Positions 25,968 to 35,370 are shown, counted from the first letter of the stretch. The stretch is 64,000 nucleotides of DNA from a bacterium HR28 (GCA_002898255.1 BEIE01000001.1:558001-622000), one strand, 5' to 3'. Notes: generated by a model from the sequence alone, not told the origin. Translations and numbers: made by a program.

Positions 25968-27047
25968 ATGGAACATCCGCCAGTCGATCGACGCCGGGCG
26001 CGAGCTGAGCGAGCGAACGCGCCGATCGGGCGGCTGTTACGCTATAGTGGCCTGTTCGTCGGTGCACTGGTCGGCTGGTCGTTCGGTGGTGTGCTGGCTG
26101 CACGGCCAGAACTCGTCGCGGCTTCACAGCTGTTCCTCGCTGCAGTGCTCGCGGCGCTGGGATTCCTGACGACCCCGTATGTCGTCTTTGACCTCGTCGA
26201 CGCAATTCTTCTGCGGTTGCGTGCGCTCACACTCGATGCACTCATCGCAGGCGGTCTCGGCGCTTTCTTTGGTGCGCTGCTTGGTCTCTTGCTTGCTTGG
26301 CCCTTAGCCCTCTTGCCGCGTCCAGCTGGGCAACTCGTCCCGCCTGCTGTCGCGCTGCTGGCGACGGTGATTGGAACGCTTGTCGGGCACAGCAAGCGGA
26401 CGGAGATCCTCTCGCTCGTTGGGCGAGCGTCGCGCCCGGGTGAGCCAGCCTTGGTACTGGACACGAGCGCGCTCATCGATGGGCGCATCCGAGCGCTTCT
26501 CCGCACAGGATTCTTCGAGGGCACAGTCTTCGTGCCAGAGGAGGTACTGCAGGAACTACATCGGATCGCTGAAAGCCGCGAGAGTACCCGGCGGGCGCGT
26601 GGCCGACGCGGACTGGAGGTACTTCGCCGGCTCCGAGAGGACCTGGGAGCCGGGCTCGAAGTGCTTTCCGCTTTTCAGCCAGCACGCCCCGTTGACGAAG
26701 CCGTTGTGGCGCGCTGCAGTGAACTCGGCGGCCGACTCGTGACGTGTGACCAGCGTCTCGCCGATGTGGCACGAGTGCGCGGGCTTGTTGTGCTCAACCC
26801 AAACCAGTTGGCTGAAGCGCTACGGAGTCCGGTGCATGTGGGCGACCAGTTGACGCTCCTTCTGGTCGGTCCGGGGCGGGAAGCGGAGCAGGCGATCGGG
26901 TACCTGGAGGATGGCACGCTTGTCGTCGTTGAGCACGCAGAGTCCTTTATCGGCCGCGAGGTGCTCGTCGAAGTGACTCGCACGCTACAGACGGCGAGCG
27001 GTCGGCTCGTCTTCGGCCAACTTGTGCAGCGAGGCGAGACACCATGA
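25968..27047 (+). CDS. PIN-TRAM membrane protein (YacL-type, predicted RNase)
   Basis: About 359 residues: four transmembrane helices in the first ~150 residues, then a PIN domain with the acidic residues in V-L-D-T-S-A-L-I-D-G-R, E-V-L-Q-E-L-H and V-T-C-D-Q-R-L-A-D-V-A, and a C-terminal TRAM RNA-binding domain with E-A-E-Q-A-I-G-Y-L-E-D-G-T-L-V-V-V and the final G-R-L-V-F-G-Q. This is the YacL/PilT-like family that precedes ispD in many Gram-positives, as here. I chose the ATG at 25968 behind GAGGG; an ATG at 25911 is also open. It overlaps ispD by four bases. Confidence 0.88.
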   Translation: MEHPPVDRRRARAERANAPIGRLLRYSGLFVGALVGWSFGGVLAARPELVAASQLFLAAVLAALGFLTTPYVVFDLVDAILLRLRALTLDALIAGGLGAFFGALLGLLLAWPLALLPRPAGQLVPPAVALLATVIGTLVGHSKRTEILSLVGRASRPGEPALVLDTSALIDGRIRALLRTGFFEGTVFVPEEVLQELHRIAESRESTRRARGRRGLEVLRRLREDLGAGLEVLSAFQPARPVDEAVVARCSELGGRLVTCDQRLADVARVRGLVVLNPNQLAEALRSPVHVGDQLTLLLVGPGREAEQAIGYLEDGTLVVVEHAESFIGREVLVEVTRTLQTASGRLVFGQLVQRGETP

Positions 27048-27733
27048 CGTGCGGGGCAGTGATTCCTGCCGCTGGCAGTGGACAACGACTTGGGGGACGC
27101 GATAAGGCGCTCCTCCCGCTCGCCGGTCGACCAGCACTCGCGTGGGTTCTCGAGGCACTCGCGCGCTCGGCGCAGATCGATGAAATCGTTGTCGTCGCCA
27201 GCGAGGCCAATGCTGCAGCAATCGAGTCACTGTGCCAGGTGTCGGAACTCCGGATACCGGTGCGTGTCACGTTAGGGGGAGCCGAACGGGCACTCTCGGT
27301 ACGAGCGGGGGTCGAGTGTCTTAGTCCGTCGGTCCAGCTTGTCCTGATCCACGACGCAGCACGACCGCTCCTTACTTCGGAGCTCGTCCGCCGTGCGATC
27401 GCGATGGCACATCGGCACGGAGCGGTCGTTGCTGCTGTACCGGTCGTCGATACGATCAAGCAGGTTTCAGTGGATGGGCGAGTTGTCGCAACGCCGGATC
27501 GTTCGACGCTCGTGGCTGCACAAACGCCCCAGGTGTTCCGTCTCGATTGGCTGCGTGAGACCTACCGTCGGGTTGGCGCAAGTTTGGCCACGGTGACCGA
27601 TGAAGCGACGCTTCTCGAGCGTGCGGGTTTTCCAGTTTACATCTTCCCTGGTGATCCAGAGAACATCAAGCTGACGACGCCACTCGATGTGACGATTGCA
27701 GAGTTTTTGCTCGCTCGAAGGAGAAGGGAATGA
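27044..27733 (+). CDS. ispD: 2-C-methyl-D-erythritol 4-phosphate cytidylyltransferase
   Basis: The 229-residue protein carries out the third step of the MEP isoprenoid pathway, joining CTP and MEP. The N-terminal nucleotide loop P-A-A-G-S-G-Q-R-L-G-G-R-D-K-A-L (residues ~8-23), the L-I-H-D-A-A-R-P motif near residue 103, the later A-Q-T-P-Q-V-F-R, and V-T-D-E-A-T-L-L-E are all standard. The ATG overlaps the upstream stop and the TGA overlaps the ispF start (ATGA both times), so the three genes are translationally coupled. Length is normal. Confidence 0.96.
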   Translation: MTCGAVIPAAGSGQRLGGRDKALLPLAGRPALAWVLEALARSAQIDEIVVVASEANAAAIESLCQVSELRIPVRVTLGGAERALSVRAGVECLSPSVQLVLIHDAARPLLTSELVRRAIAMAHRHGAVVAAVPVVDTIKQVSVDGRVVATPDRSTLVAAQTPQVFRLDWLRETYRRVGASLATVTDEATLLERAGFPVYIFPGDPENIKLTTPLDVTIAEFLLARRRRE

Positions 27734-28230
27734 TCCGCGTCGGCTTGGGGTACGATGTTCACCCCCTCGTCACCGGGCGTCGACTCGTGCTCGGTGGTGT
27801 GGAAATTCCTGGAACGGTTGGTCTGGCTGGACATTCTGATGCTGACGTTCTAGCACACGCGATCGGCGACGCTGTGCTCGGAGCGGCTGGTCTCGGGGAT
27901 CTGGGAACGCATTTCCCTCCCGAGGATGAGCGGTGGCGAAATGTCTCTAGCTTGGAACTGCTTCGTCACATTCGCCGCCTCGTCCAGGAGGCCGGATGGC
28001 GTATCGCGTACGTTGATGCCACGCTTGTTGCGGAGTACCCACGGATTGCACCGTTCCGCGAGCGGATGCGCGAGCGGATCGCCGAAGCGCTGGCGATCAC
28101 CACGACACAGGTGAACCTGAAGGCGACAACGAATGAGCGGCTCGGTTTCATCGGGCGTGGCGAGGGGATCGCTGCCCTTGCTGTAGCGACGCTCGAATCG
28201 GAGCATGGTGCCCAAAGTGATGCGGATTGA
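27730..28230 (+). CDS. ispF: 2-C-methyl-D-erythritol 2,4-cyclodiphosphate synthase
   Basis: The 166-residue protein makes the cyclic diphosphate in the MEP pathway. It has the metal motif G-Y-D-V-H-P, the [11 protein letters not shown] segment with two more ligands, G-D-L-G-T-H-F-P, and the late [18 protein letters not shown]. All match functional IspF, which is a homotrimer. It starts in an ATGA overlap with ispD and is followed after 16 bases by dtd. Together ispD and ispF show that isoprenoids (quinones, carotenoids, undecaprenol) come from the MEP pathway here. Confidence 0.96.
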   Translation: MIRVGLGYDVHPLVTGRRLVLGGVEIPGTVGLAGHSDADVLAHAIGDAVLGAAGLGDLGTHFPPEDERWRNVSSLELLRHIRRLVQEAGWRIAYVDATLVAEYPRIAPFRERMRERIAEALAITTTQVNLKATTNERLGFIGRGEGIAALAVATLESEHGAQSDAD

Positions 28231-28246
28231 GGAGGGGGATGGGACA

Positions 28247-28711
28247 GTGCGCGTCCTCGTCCAGCGTGTGAGTCAAGCGAGTGTGACAGTGGACGGCCAA
28301 GTCGTCGGAGCGATCGGCCCGGGCTTGCTTCTGCTCGTTGGCGTGCGGCGTGGTGACGATCAGGCGACGGCCGAGTGGATGGCTCGCAAAGTGGCGCACC
28401 TGCGTATCTTCGAGGACGAGGCCGGTAAGATGAACCGCTCAGTGCTCGAGATCGGAGGGAGTGTGCTCGTCGTCTCACAGTTCACGCTCTATGCCGACGT
28501 TCGTAAGGGCCGTCGTCCGAGCTTCATCGAGGCAGCTCCGCCGGATGAGGCTCGTCCACTCGTCGAAGCCTTTGCAGAGGCACTCCGGTCGCTCAGCCTA
28601 CCGGTAGAGACTGGTGTCTTCGGGGCTCACATGGACGTCGCGTTGGTCAATGATGGTCCGGTGACGATCTGGCTCGACAGCGCAGAGCTCCGGGGGGATA
28701 CTGGGGAATAG
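28247..28711 (+). CDS. dtd: D-aminoacyl-tRNA deacylase
   Basis: The 154-residue protein removes D-amino acids, and mistakenly attached glycine, from tRNA. The two signature blocks are S-Q-F-T-L-Y-A-D near residue 77 and [11 protein letters not shown] near the C-terminus, the latter being the cross-subunit Gly-cisPro segment. The GTG at 28247 gives the normal N-terminus R-V-L-V-Q-R-V and follows GAGGAGGGGG; the upstream frame to 28205 is inside ispF. Length is slightly above the usual 145-150 because of a short C-terminal tail. It is likely the last enzyme gene of the PIN-TRAM/isp operon. Confidence 0.95.
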   Translation: MRVLVQRVSQASVTVDGQVVGAIGPGLLLLVGVRRGDDQATAEWMARKVAHLRIFEDEAGKMNRSVLEIGGSVLVVSQFTLYADVRKGRRPSFIEAAPPDEARPLVEAFAEALRSLSLPVETGVFGAHMDVALVNDGPVTIWLDSAELRGDTGE

Positions 28712-28787
28712 GACTTCTGGGGTACTCGAATCCGAAGGGACAATGCTACACTGCGCGCAGAATGCACTGCGCGAGCGGAGGTTCATC

Positions 28788-29408
28788 GTGTATTGCCCGC
28801 AGTGTGGTCAGCACATCGCCGAGGATCGTGATGTGTGTCCGGTGTGTGGCGCTGTGCTGAGCGGGGAGGTGGCTAGTACGAGCACTTGTCCGAGCTGCGG
28901 AGCACCGCGTGCTCCAGATGACACCTATTGCCGCCGCTGCGGTGCTGTGCTTCCGCTTGATCTCTCTGCGCTGGGCGGTCTCCAAGAGGGCACAACAATA
29001 GCTGGCGCGCTCTCCGATGCTGCATTACCGGAGTGGTTGCGGGGCGATGAGCCGAGCGCGCCTGGCGGAGAACTGGAATGGCTGAGTGAGGCGGAGCTTC
29101 CCGACTGGCTGCGTGAACCGGGCGAATCGCTTCCCGTGGCTGCTGAGCCGGTGGGGCAGGAGAGAGTGGCGGTCCCGCCAGTTTCGCCCGTGTGGACTCG
29201 CCTATCGGACGTCGAGGCGGTGGCTCCGACCGTCTTTGCCCCATTGCCGCTACTCTCGCTTCCAGCTATCCGCGCGGAATTGGCCAACGCTCCAGCGGCA
29301 GCGGCGAGCGAGTCTGCAGCCGGGCGACGAGCAGCACGGTTGGCGTTGGTGGTGGCGCTGGCGGTCTTGATCGGCGTTGCTGTCTACATCTTGTGGCTGA
29401 GTCGCTAG
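28788..29408 (+). CDS. Double zinc-ribbon protein with C-terminal membrane anchor
   Basis: The 206-residue protein begins with two treble-clef/zinc-ribbon pairs: Y-C-P-Q-C-G...C-P-V-C-G-A within residues 2-23, and T-C-P-S-C-G-A...C-R-R-C-G-A around 32-55. The middle is acidic and tryptophan-rich, with two P-x-W-L-R repeats, and one transmembrane helix ends the chain (about 183-203). This is a common but uncharacterised layout in Chloroflexota. GTG at 28788 is preceded by GGAGG. It sits 18 bases upstream of the MutL-like gene and may share its transcript. Confidence 0.7.
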   Translation: MYCPQCGQHIAEDRDVCPVCGAVLSGEVASTSTCPSCGAPRAPDDTYCRRCGAVLPLDLSALGGLQEGTTIAGALSDAALPEWLRGDEPSAPGGELEWLSEAELPDWLREPGESLPVAAEPVGQERVAVPPVSPVWTRLSDVEAVAPTVFAPLPLLSLPAIRAELANAPAAAASESAAGRRAARLALVVALAVLIGVAVYILWLSR

Positions 29409-29426
29409 CGAAGGCGCGGAGGAGCG

Positions 29427-31094
29427 ATGGGAGACGCAGAGCCGGTGCGGAGCGCGATCGTCCTCTCGCTGAACGGGGCAACAACACGGGCGATCGTGAC
29501 TGATCGTGTCGAAGGAGAACCGCGTCTCGTGGCGAGCGCCAGCGTGGTAGGACGATCGGCCGTCCCCGCGCTCGAGGTAATCGAACGACGACTTGGCCGA
29601 TGTGTTCTCGAGAGTGGAAGGCCGATCAGTGCCCGGAGTGTGCTTGGAGATGGGGCCGACGCTTGGATTTCAGTCGGACTACCTCTGTCACGGCCAACGG
29701 TCGTGCTCGTTGCGCTCGGAGGCCAGAACTTCGCTGCCGAGTTGGCTGCGACTGCAGCGCGTGCCTCTCCCGTACGAGTGTCCCAGCTCGTCGTTGATGA
29801 GACGACGAGCCCAACAGTGCTTGCCCAGAAGCTGAATGAGCAGCGACCGGACCTGCTCCTCTTAGCTGGCTTAGCGGATGACGCCGTTTGGCGGACCGCC
29901 TTTGCCGCGGTAACGAGTGCCATCGGTGACGAGTGGCGGCCTCGCCTCGGAATCGTCGTTGCGCCAGAGGCGATTCAGCAACACGTCGCAGCCGCACTCG
30001 GCGAGCAGCTTGAGCTTATGGGAGTCGATCCCGGGGAGTATGCACCAGCTGAAGTCGTGCGTGCGCTCTCCGCCGAACTCCGCGCGCAAGCTGTGGAAGC
30101 GCTGCGCAGCGAGCTTGAGGGCACGTTCTCGGAGCAACTGGTCGATCGGTTGACAGCGCTGGAGCGAGCAGCAGCGTTCTTGGTTCGTCGAGCGGATCAG
30201 CGACTAGTCCTGGTGGATCTGGAGCAGGGAACCACCGTGCTATGGGCCCGCGCTGAGGGCCTTGCGACAATCTATCGCGCGGAGCAGGATCTCGGCCACC
30301 AGGCGCTCGGATTGGCTGAGCTCGGCTCCGAGAGCGTCCTGCGGTGGCTCCCCTGGTCGATCGGTGACGATGAGCTTCTCGATTGGCTGGCTAATCGAGT
30401 GCTCTCACCGTATCCCGTCATTCTCAACGAACGTGACCAGTTTCTTGCCGCCGCCTTTGTCCGAGCGCTCTTGCGTGCGGTCGCAGGCGAGATCGAGCAG
30501 CAGGATGTTCGAGAGGACATTACGCTCGTTGCGCTCGGACCCTGGTTCGCGACGCTTCCGCCGGCACTCGCGGTGCTGTGTGCCCTCGATGGAATTGAGC
30601 CGGTGCCGGCGAGCGGCCTTGTGAGTATTGCGCTGGATGAAGCGGATCTCCTCGCCGCAGGTGGAGCGATTGCGGAGTTCCACCCTGGTTATGCGGCGAG
30701 GGTATTGGAACGCGACGCGCTCTTGCCGCTCGCGCATGCGCTCGTTCTCACAGGTGATGGCGTCGAGGGCGCCATCGCTGTGCGTGGTGAACTGCGAACT
30801 GGTGAGATCGTCCAGCGTTTCAGCGTTCCGTGGGGAAGTGTGCACGTTCTCCCATTCTCTCCAGGGACATTTGCAGAACTCTCCGTGGAACCGGAGTCGG
30901 GTGTCCGGATCGGTGGGCTCGAGGCGGGCGTTGCGCTTCAGTTCACGGGTGACGCGGCGCTCGGCTGGGCGCGTCTTGGTGTCGTGATCGATGCAAGAGG
31001 GCGTCCGTTACGGTTGCCAAGTGATCCCGCGGCGCGCATGCGTCGCCTCCGCTCGTGGCTCGCGGACCTTGGTTTGTCGGGAGGGGCAGTGTGA
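29427..31094 (+). CDS. MutL/GlmL-like ASKHA-fold protein (Chloroflexota type)
   Basis: The 555-residue protein resembles the 'glutamate mutase L' family that Chloroflexota carry without a glutamate mutase. An N-terminal sugar-kinase-like strand reads S-L-N-G-A-T-T-R-A-I-V-T-D-R-V-E-G. A V-V-L-V-A-L-G-G-Q segment and the R-P-D-L-L-L-L-A-G-L-A-D-D block follow, and a second half resembles an ATPase lobe. The expected phosphate-1 motif is changed from D-x-G-x-T to L-N-G-A-T, so ATP binding may be altered. The stop overlaps the GTG of the companion gene, so they are coupled. No mutase S/E subunits are in the window. The assignment rests on remembered family patterns. Confidence 0.5.
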   Translation: MGDAEPVRSAIVLSLNGATTRAIVTDRVEGEPRLVASASVVGRSAVPALEVIERRLGRCVLESGRPISARSVLGDGADAWISVGLPLSRPTVVLVALGGQNFAAELAATAARASPVRVSQLVVDETTSPTVLAQKLNEQRPDLLLLAGLADDAVWRTAFAAVTSAIGDEWRPRLGIVVAPEAIQQHVAAALGEQLELMGVDPGEYAPAEVVRALSAELRAQAVEALRSELEGTFSEQLVDRLTALERAAAFLVRRADQRLVLVDLEQGTTVLWARAEGLATIYRAEQDLGHQALGLAELGSESVLRWLPWSIGDDELLDWLANRVLSPYPVILNERDQFLAAAFVRALLRAVAGEIEQQDVREDITLVALGPWFATLPPALAVLCALDGIEPVPASGLVSIALDEADLLAAGGAIAEFHPGYAARVLERDALLPLAHALVLTGDGVEGAIAVRGELRTGEIVQRFSVPWGSVHVLPFSPGTFAELSVEPESGVRIGGLEAGVALQFTGDAALGWARLGVVIDARGRPLRLPSDPAARMRRLRSWLADLGLSGGAV

Positions 31095-32194
31095 CCACGC
31101 TTGCACGCTCGCCGGTCATCGCGGAGGACGTCGAGTGCGTCGTCCGACGCCATCTCGTCGCGCCTGAGGTGCACGTGGCGGCGTCTCAACTCGTCGAGCC
31201 GGAGACCATCATCGCCACCGCCGCAACGGGTGTCAGCCGGGCAGCCCGCATCGCTCTTGCGGTGGAACTAGGAGTCGCTCCAGGGGAGGTTGCTCGTTAC
31301 CTCGTGCGAGCGCTCGGTGAACGGGTCGAAGCGGGTGAGGTCGTCGCAGCTCGCCGGCGGGGTCTTCGGTCCCTTCAAGTGTCGAGTCCAATTGCGGGGC
31401 GGCTTGCCACGCTGGACGAACAGACCGGGACGCTTGTTGTCGTTGCCGAAGCACCGCGTCGGCCTGTTCCGGCGCTTGTCGCCGGCGAGGTCATCCGAAT
31501 TGCTGAAGGAGCGGTCGAGATCCGTGCCGTTGGGGATCTCGTCGCAGGTACTGTGCTCCTCGGACCAGAATCTGCCGGCCCGCTCATGGTCCTGGCTGAT
31601 CGCCCGGACCGAGAATTGCCGATCGACGAGTTTGACGAGCGCTGTCGTGGTACGGTCGTTGTTGCGGGGATGACGGTGAGCAGTGCAGTCCTGCGCCGAT
31701 TGCTGGAAATCGGCGCAGCTGGTGTCATCGTCGGGAGCCTCTCCGTGAGTGCGCTCGAACCTTTCTTCAGAGATATTGCCCGGGTGCGACGGGCACTGAC
31801 GGGTTTCCTTGGAGACTGGCCATTGCCGTTTGGCATCCTGGTCATGGAGGGCTTCGGTCGGATCGCACTCGCTGAGCCGTTCTTCGGTGCGCTCCGTGAG
31901 CGCACCGGACGCTGGGCTGCGCTGCTCCGCGGTGAAAGTATCGGGCTAGATCGACCGGTTTGTTTCACCCCTTCGCGTGGACTCCATGGACGGTCGCTGC
32001 GACCGGTTCCGCTCTCCGTCGGGATGCCTGTCCACCTCCGGATTCCAGCTGGGCCCGGTATCGCGCACGTGCGCAGCCTCCCGTTCCTCGCACGGTGTCT
32101 TGAAGGGCTTGCCTTTGAGGCAGTCCTTGTCGAGCGCGACGGGCGTGTTGAGACTGTGCCCGTCGATCTTGTCGATCCGCTCGAAGTACGGTGA
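31091..32194 (+). CDS. Companion of the MutL-like protein, possible split C-terminal half
   Basis: The 367-residue protein begins at a GTG that overlaps the upstream TGA, after GGGAGGGG. It has a beta-rich N-terminal region with S-P-I-A-G-R-L-A-T-L-D and V-A-G-E-V-I-R-I (lipoyl- or SH3-like hammerhead character), followed by a Rossmann-like stretch ending G-A-A-G-V-I-V-G-S-L. In relatives I recall, similar sequence is part of one long MutL-type polypeptide of about 1,200 residues, so this may be a split version. Function unknown. Its stop lies one base from the end of the convergent protease gene. Confidence 0.45.
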   Translation: MTTLARSPVIAEDVECVVRRHLVAPEVHVAASQLVEPETIIATAATGVSRAARIALAVELGVAPGEVARYLVRALGERVEAGEVVAARRRGLRSLQVSSPIAGRLATLDEQTGTLVVVAEAPRRPVPALVAGEVIRIAEGAVEIRAVGDLVAGTVLLGPESAGPLMVLADRPDRELPIDEFDERCRGTVVVAGMTVSSAVLRRLLEIGAAGVIVGSLSVSALEPFFRDIARVRRALTGFLGDWPLPFGILVMEGFGRIALAEPFFGALRERTGRWAALLRGESIGLDRPVCFTPSRGLHGRSLRPVPLSVGMPVHLRIPAGPGIAHVRSLPFLARCLEGLAFEAVLVERDGRVETVPVDLVDPLEVR

Positions 32195-32195
32195 C

Positions 32196-33365
32196 TTAGG
32201 AGACGCGTCGTTCTCTGCGTTGCTGCGCGTAGATCGCGGCGACTTCGTCTGGGGTCCGTGCCAGTTCTTGCCGCAGCTGCAAGAAACGCAGCAAGGCGTT
32301 GCGTGTCAAAAGCCCGAGCAGTCGACTATCGTCGACGACGGGAATCTGGTGGATCTCGTGCCCGGCCATAAGGCGCAGCACACGCTCGAGGTCATCGTCG
32401 GGTGAAGCGGTGATCAGGCGCTCCCGTGGCGTCATGAGATCACGGACGTGATGGCTCGACCACTCGTGGCGTGGGACATGGCGCACGTCGGTTAGCGTCA
32501 CAATGCCAACAAGGCGACCGTTCTCGACGACCGGAAAGCAACGGACGTTGTGGACGAGCAGCGCGTCCACAAGCTCGTCGACTGTGAGGTCAGGGCTGAT
32601 GGTCGGTGGCTCCGGCTCCATGAGTTGGCCAACACGCACTCCCTCAAAGAAGCGTCGGATCATGAGCTGCTGGTAAGACTGCTGGGCAGCGTTCTGCAAA
32701 AACCAGCCGATCGCGATGAGCCAGATGCCAGAGAGCGGCGACCGGAAGACAAGGAAGAGTCCACCGGCCATGAACAGGAACCCGATAGCGACGCCGATCC
32801 CAGCTGCGATACGAGTGGCACGCAGGACATTGCGCATTGCGCCCCAGAGAAGAGCGCGCAGCACACGGCCGCCGTCAAGCGGATACGCAGGGATCGAGTT
32901 GAAGGCAACGAGGATGAGATTGGCCCAGCCGAGATACTCCAATACGGCTCCAAGTGGCTGATTGATATCATCGACGAATGGCCAGAGTACGATAGAGATG
33001 ACCCCGATGACCACACTAACGGCAGGACCAGCCACTGCGATCAGAAACTCATCGCGGGCCCGGCGTGCCTCATCCGCCAGCTGTGCAACACCACCGAAGA
33101 TGAAAAGCACGATGCTCACTACCGGAACGCCGCGTGACTGCGCGACCAGGGAATGCCCGAGTTCATGAGCTAAGACCGACGCAAAGAGGAGCAGGCTCGA
33201 AAGCGCTCCTATCGCCCAGTAGGTCCCTGGCTCCCAACCGGGATACCAGCTCGGGAAGACGCCGACAGCGAGCGAATAGGTGAGCAGTGCAAAGACGAGA
33301 AGCCAGCTATAATGCACACCGATTTCAATCCCTCGGATACGGCCGAGACGAATCGACGCCTCCAC
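32196..33365 (-). CDS. Site-2 protease family zinc metalloprotease with two CBS domains
   Basis: About 389 residues. Six or so membrane helices hold the M50 active site: H-E-L-G-H-S-L near residue 67 and the third ligand in N-S-I-P-A-Y-P-L-D-G-G-R. A C-terminal pair of CBS domains follows (from about residue 240), which usually bind adenine nucleotides and gate activity. This is the class III S2P layout seen in Chloroflexota and archaea, working in regulated intramembrane proteolysis. The GTG at 33365 sits 6 bases after GGAGG and gives the normal start R-L-G-R-I-R-G-I. It is the last gene of a minus-strand group with coaE and the dipeptidase. No anti-sigma factor is adjacent. Confidence 0.88.
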   Translation of the reverse strand: MEASIRLGRIRGIEIGVHYSWLLVFALLTYSLAVGVFPSWYPGWEPGTYWAIGALSSLLLFASVLAHELGHSLVAQSRGVPVVSIVLFIFGGVAQLADEARRARDEFLIAVAGPAVSVVIGVISIVLWPFVDDINQPLGAVLEYLGWANLILVAFNSIPAYPLDGGRVLRALLWGAMRNVLRATRIAAGIGVAIGFLFMAGGLFLVFRSPLSGIWLIAIGWFLQNAAQQSYQQLMIRRFFEGVRVGQLMEPEPPTISPDLTVDELVDALLVHNVRCFPVVENGRLVGIVTLTDVRHVPRHEWSSHHVRDLMTPRERLITASPDDDLERVLRLMAGHEIHQIPVVDDSRLLGLLTRNALLRFLQLRQELARTPDEVAAIYAQQRRERRVS

Positions 33366-33488
33366 GATCGACCTCCGTCTTCCCGAGTCGAGCACATGGG
33401 TCGGGTTGAAGGAGCAGGTACCGCGCGGAACGACCAACCGGTTCGCGCTCTTCCGCTCGCAGCAATCCTATCATCAGACGGTAACGAC

Positions 33489-34679
33489 TCAGCCGACGAC
33501 GTCACGGAAGACACGGAGGAAGTTGAGCCCAAGGAGCTTCCGCAGCTCTTCTTCTGTGAAGCCGGCCTGAGCCAGAGCGACCGTCAGGTTTGGCCAATCG
33601 GCGAACGTCTCGTATCCCTCGAGGCGATAATCGGGCGTCAGGCGATGTTCCTCAGGGCGGAATCCTGTCCAGTCGAATGTACCCGGTGGAGCAGCTGGCA
33701 TTTCGGGCGGAAACTCAATCAGCGAACCAGTGCGGGAACTCGGTGGGCCAATCTTGTCCGTGCCGATGCCAACGTGGTCGATCCCGCAGACGTTCACAAG
33801 GTGCTCAACGTGCCGAACGAAGTCCTCCAGCGTGGCATGGGGTCGCCGGCTGATAAAGCCTGGTACAACAACGACGCCGAAGTATCCCCCACGTTCGGCA
33901 ACTGCTCGTGCCAACTCATCCGATTTCGCGCGGGGATGGTCGGACAGTGCCTTAGCGGCAGAGTGTGACACGACGACTGGTGCCGTTGAGACGGCGAGTG
34001 CGTCCCAGCCCACCTGTTCGCTGCAATGACTGATGTCGATCAAGATGCGGAGCTCGTTGAGGCGGCGGACCACTTCCAGCCCGAACGTTGTCAAACCGCC
34101 TTGGTACCGTTCGGTGCAGCCGTCACCGACAAGGTTCTGCAAGTTGTAGGTTAACTGCACCATCCGAAGGCCAAGGTTATGAAACAGCTCGATACGGTCG
34201 AGATCGTCACCGAAGGCGAGCGTATCCTGAAAGTCAATCACGATCCCGTGTTTCCGTTGGTGGTGCGCGCGTTCGATGTCAGCTGCCTCGCGGACAAGGA
34301 CCATGTGCTCGTCAAGGATGTCGACAATGGCATGAGCCTGGCTGATGCGCCGTACGGCTTGCTCGAATGCCTGGCTGATCGGACCAGGGCCGGAGAAAGT
34401 ACCACAGGCAACTGTGACGCCGGAGCGCTCCCAGAGATCGAGGTAGGCGCGGCGCGCCTCGGGTGACTCCCGAAGTTCCCGCACGACCATTGCTTCGAGG
34501 AGTGGTTGGACTTCCGCTCGGGTACGGCCCATCCGTGCGTATTCCGCGAGGAGCTGGCGCATGCGCGGGGTGAAGAGGGCTCCAGTTGTGATCGGAGGTT
34601 GCTGCGAATCGATGACGAGTGCCTCAGCGTGAAGTGCTCGTGCCTCCGCCGGCGTCAATGTCGGTGACCGTCTCCTCAT
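33489..34679 (-). CDS. Membrane-dipeptidase family (M19) peptidase
   Basis: About 396 residues. The N-terminal strand V-I-D-S-Q-Q-P replaces the classical D-x-H-x-D, so one of the usual zinc ligands (H) is changed to Q; the second-metal bridge, the D-I-S-H-C-S segment, V-V-S-H-S-A, and the late V-G-I-G-T-D-K-I are present. M19 enzymes cleave dipeptides, often with a D-residue at the second site. The H-to-Q change suggests an altered metal centre or substrate. The start at 34679 follows GGGGAGGG and lies 56 bases inside the coaE 3' end. Confidence 0.8.
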   Translation of the reverse strand: MRRRSPTLTPAEARALHAEALVIDSQQPPITTGALFTPRMRQLLAEYARMGRTRAEVQPLLEAMVVRELRESPEARRAYLDLWERSGVTVACGTFSGPGPISQAFEQAVRRISQAHAIVDILDEHMVLVREAADIERAHHQRKHGIVIDFQDTLAFGDDLDRIELFHNLGLRMVQLTYNLQNLVGDGCTERYQGGLTTFGLEVVRRLNELRILIDISHCSEQVGWDALAVSTAPVVVSHSAAKALSDHPRAKSDELARAVAERGGYFGVVVVPGFISRRPHATLEDFVRHVEHLVNVCGIDHVGIGTDKIGPPSSRTGSLIEFPPEMPAAPPGTFDWTGFRPEEHRLTPDYRLEGYETFADWPNLTVALAQAGFTEEELRKLLGLNFLRVFRDVVG

Positions 34680-35370
34680 TCCGAGAGCCCTCCCCACTCT
34701 CTGCTTCGTTGCATGTGTTGGCAGTGTAGGAGGACGGAGAGGAACGAGCAAGCATCGGACTGCCCGTTTCACCGAGCTTGGCGAGCACTTCGCGCCAGAG
34801 CGCCTGCACCTGCTGTCGAGTCGCCTCAATCGACCCACTGTTGTCGATGATGCGGTCTGCGCGGGCGATCTTCTCTTCTTGCGGGGGTTGGGCCCGGATC
34901 CTGGCCAGGGCTTCCTCTTCGCTCAACGCGTCGCGAGCCATCAAGCGTGCCAACTGCTGGTCCGGTCGGCAAGTCACTACCCACACTTCGTCGCAATCGC
35001 TGGCTAGACTCGATTCGAACAGTTTGATTGCGTCGATAACAACGACAGGGCGGTTGCTTTCGGCCACTCGGCGGCGGATCTCAGCGACGATAACCGGATG
35101 GGTGATGGCTTCCAGGCGGCGGAGCGCCTCAGGGTCACGGAAGACGATTGCGCCCAGTGCACGCCGGTCAAGCGTGCCATCAGGACGGAGCACGTCTTGT
35201 CCGAACGTCTCGGTAATCGCTGCAAGGACAGGGCTGCCAGGAGTCATTACCTCGCGGGCGACCTGGTCGGCATCGATTGTTTCGGCTCCCAAGGCAGCAA
35301 GTTCTCGCAGGACGAGCGACTTCCCGCAAGCGATATTCCCGGTGAGTCCGATCACATATGGGCGCCGCAC
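34624..35370 (-). CDS. coaE: Dephospho-CoA kinase with a long C-terminal tail
   Basis: The 248-residue protein performs the last step of coenzyme A synthesis. It opens with the P-loop G-L-T-G-N-I-A-C-G-K-S (residues ~9-19), then I-D-A-D-Q-V-A-R-E-V, H-P-V-I, and the lid arginines. Normal CoaE proteins end around residue 200. Here about 45 extra residues, rich in serine, glutamate and glycine, overlap the dipeptidase start. That tail looks like non-conserved run-on caused by gene overlap. It begins two bases after the ABC-F stop, so the two are coupled. Confidence 0.92.
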   Translation of the reverse strand: MRRPYVIGLTGNIACGKSLVLRELAALGAETIDADQVAREVMTPGSPVLAAITETFGQDVLRPDGTLDRRALGAIVFRDPEALRRLEAITHPVIVAEIRRRVAESNRPVVVIDAIKLFESSLASDCDEVWVVTCRPDQQLARLMARDALSEEEALARIRAQPPQEEKIARADRIIDNSGSIEATRQQVQALWREVLAKLGETGSPMLARSSPSSYTANTCNEAESGEGSRNEETVTDIDAGGGTSTSR

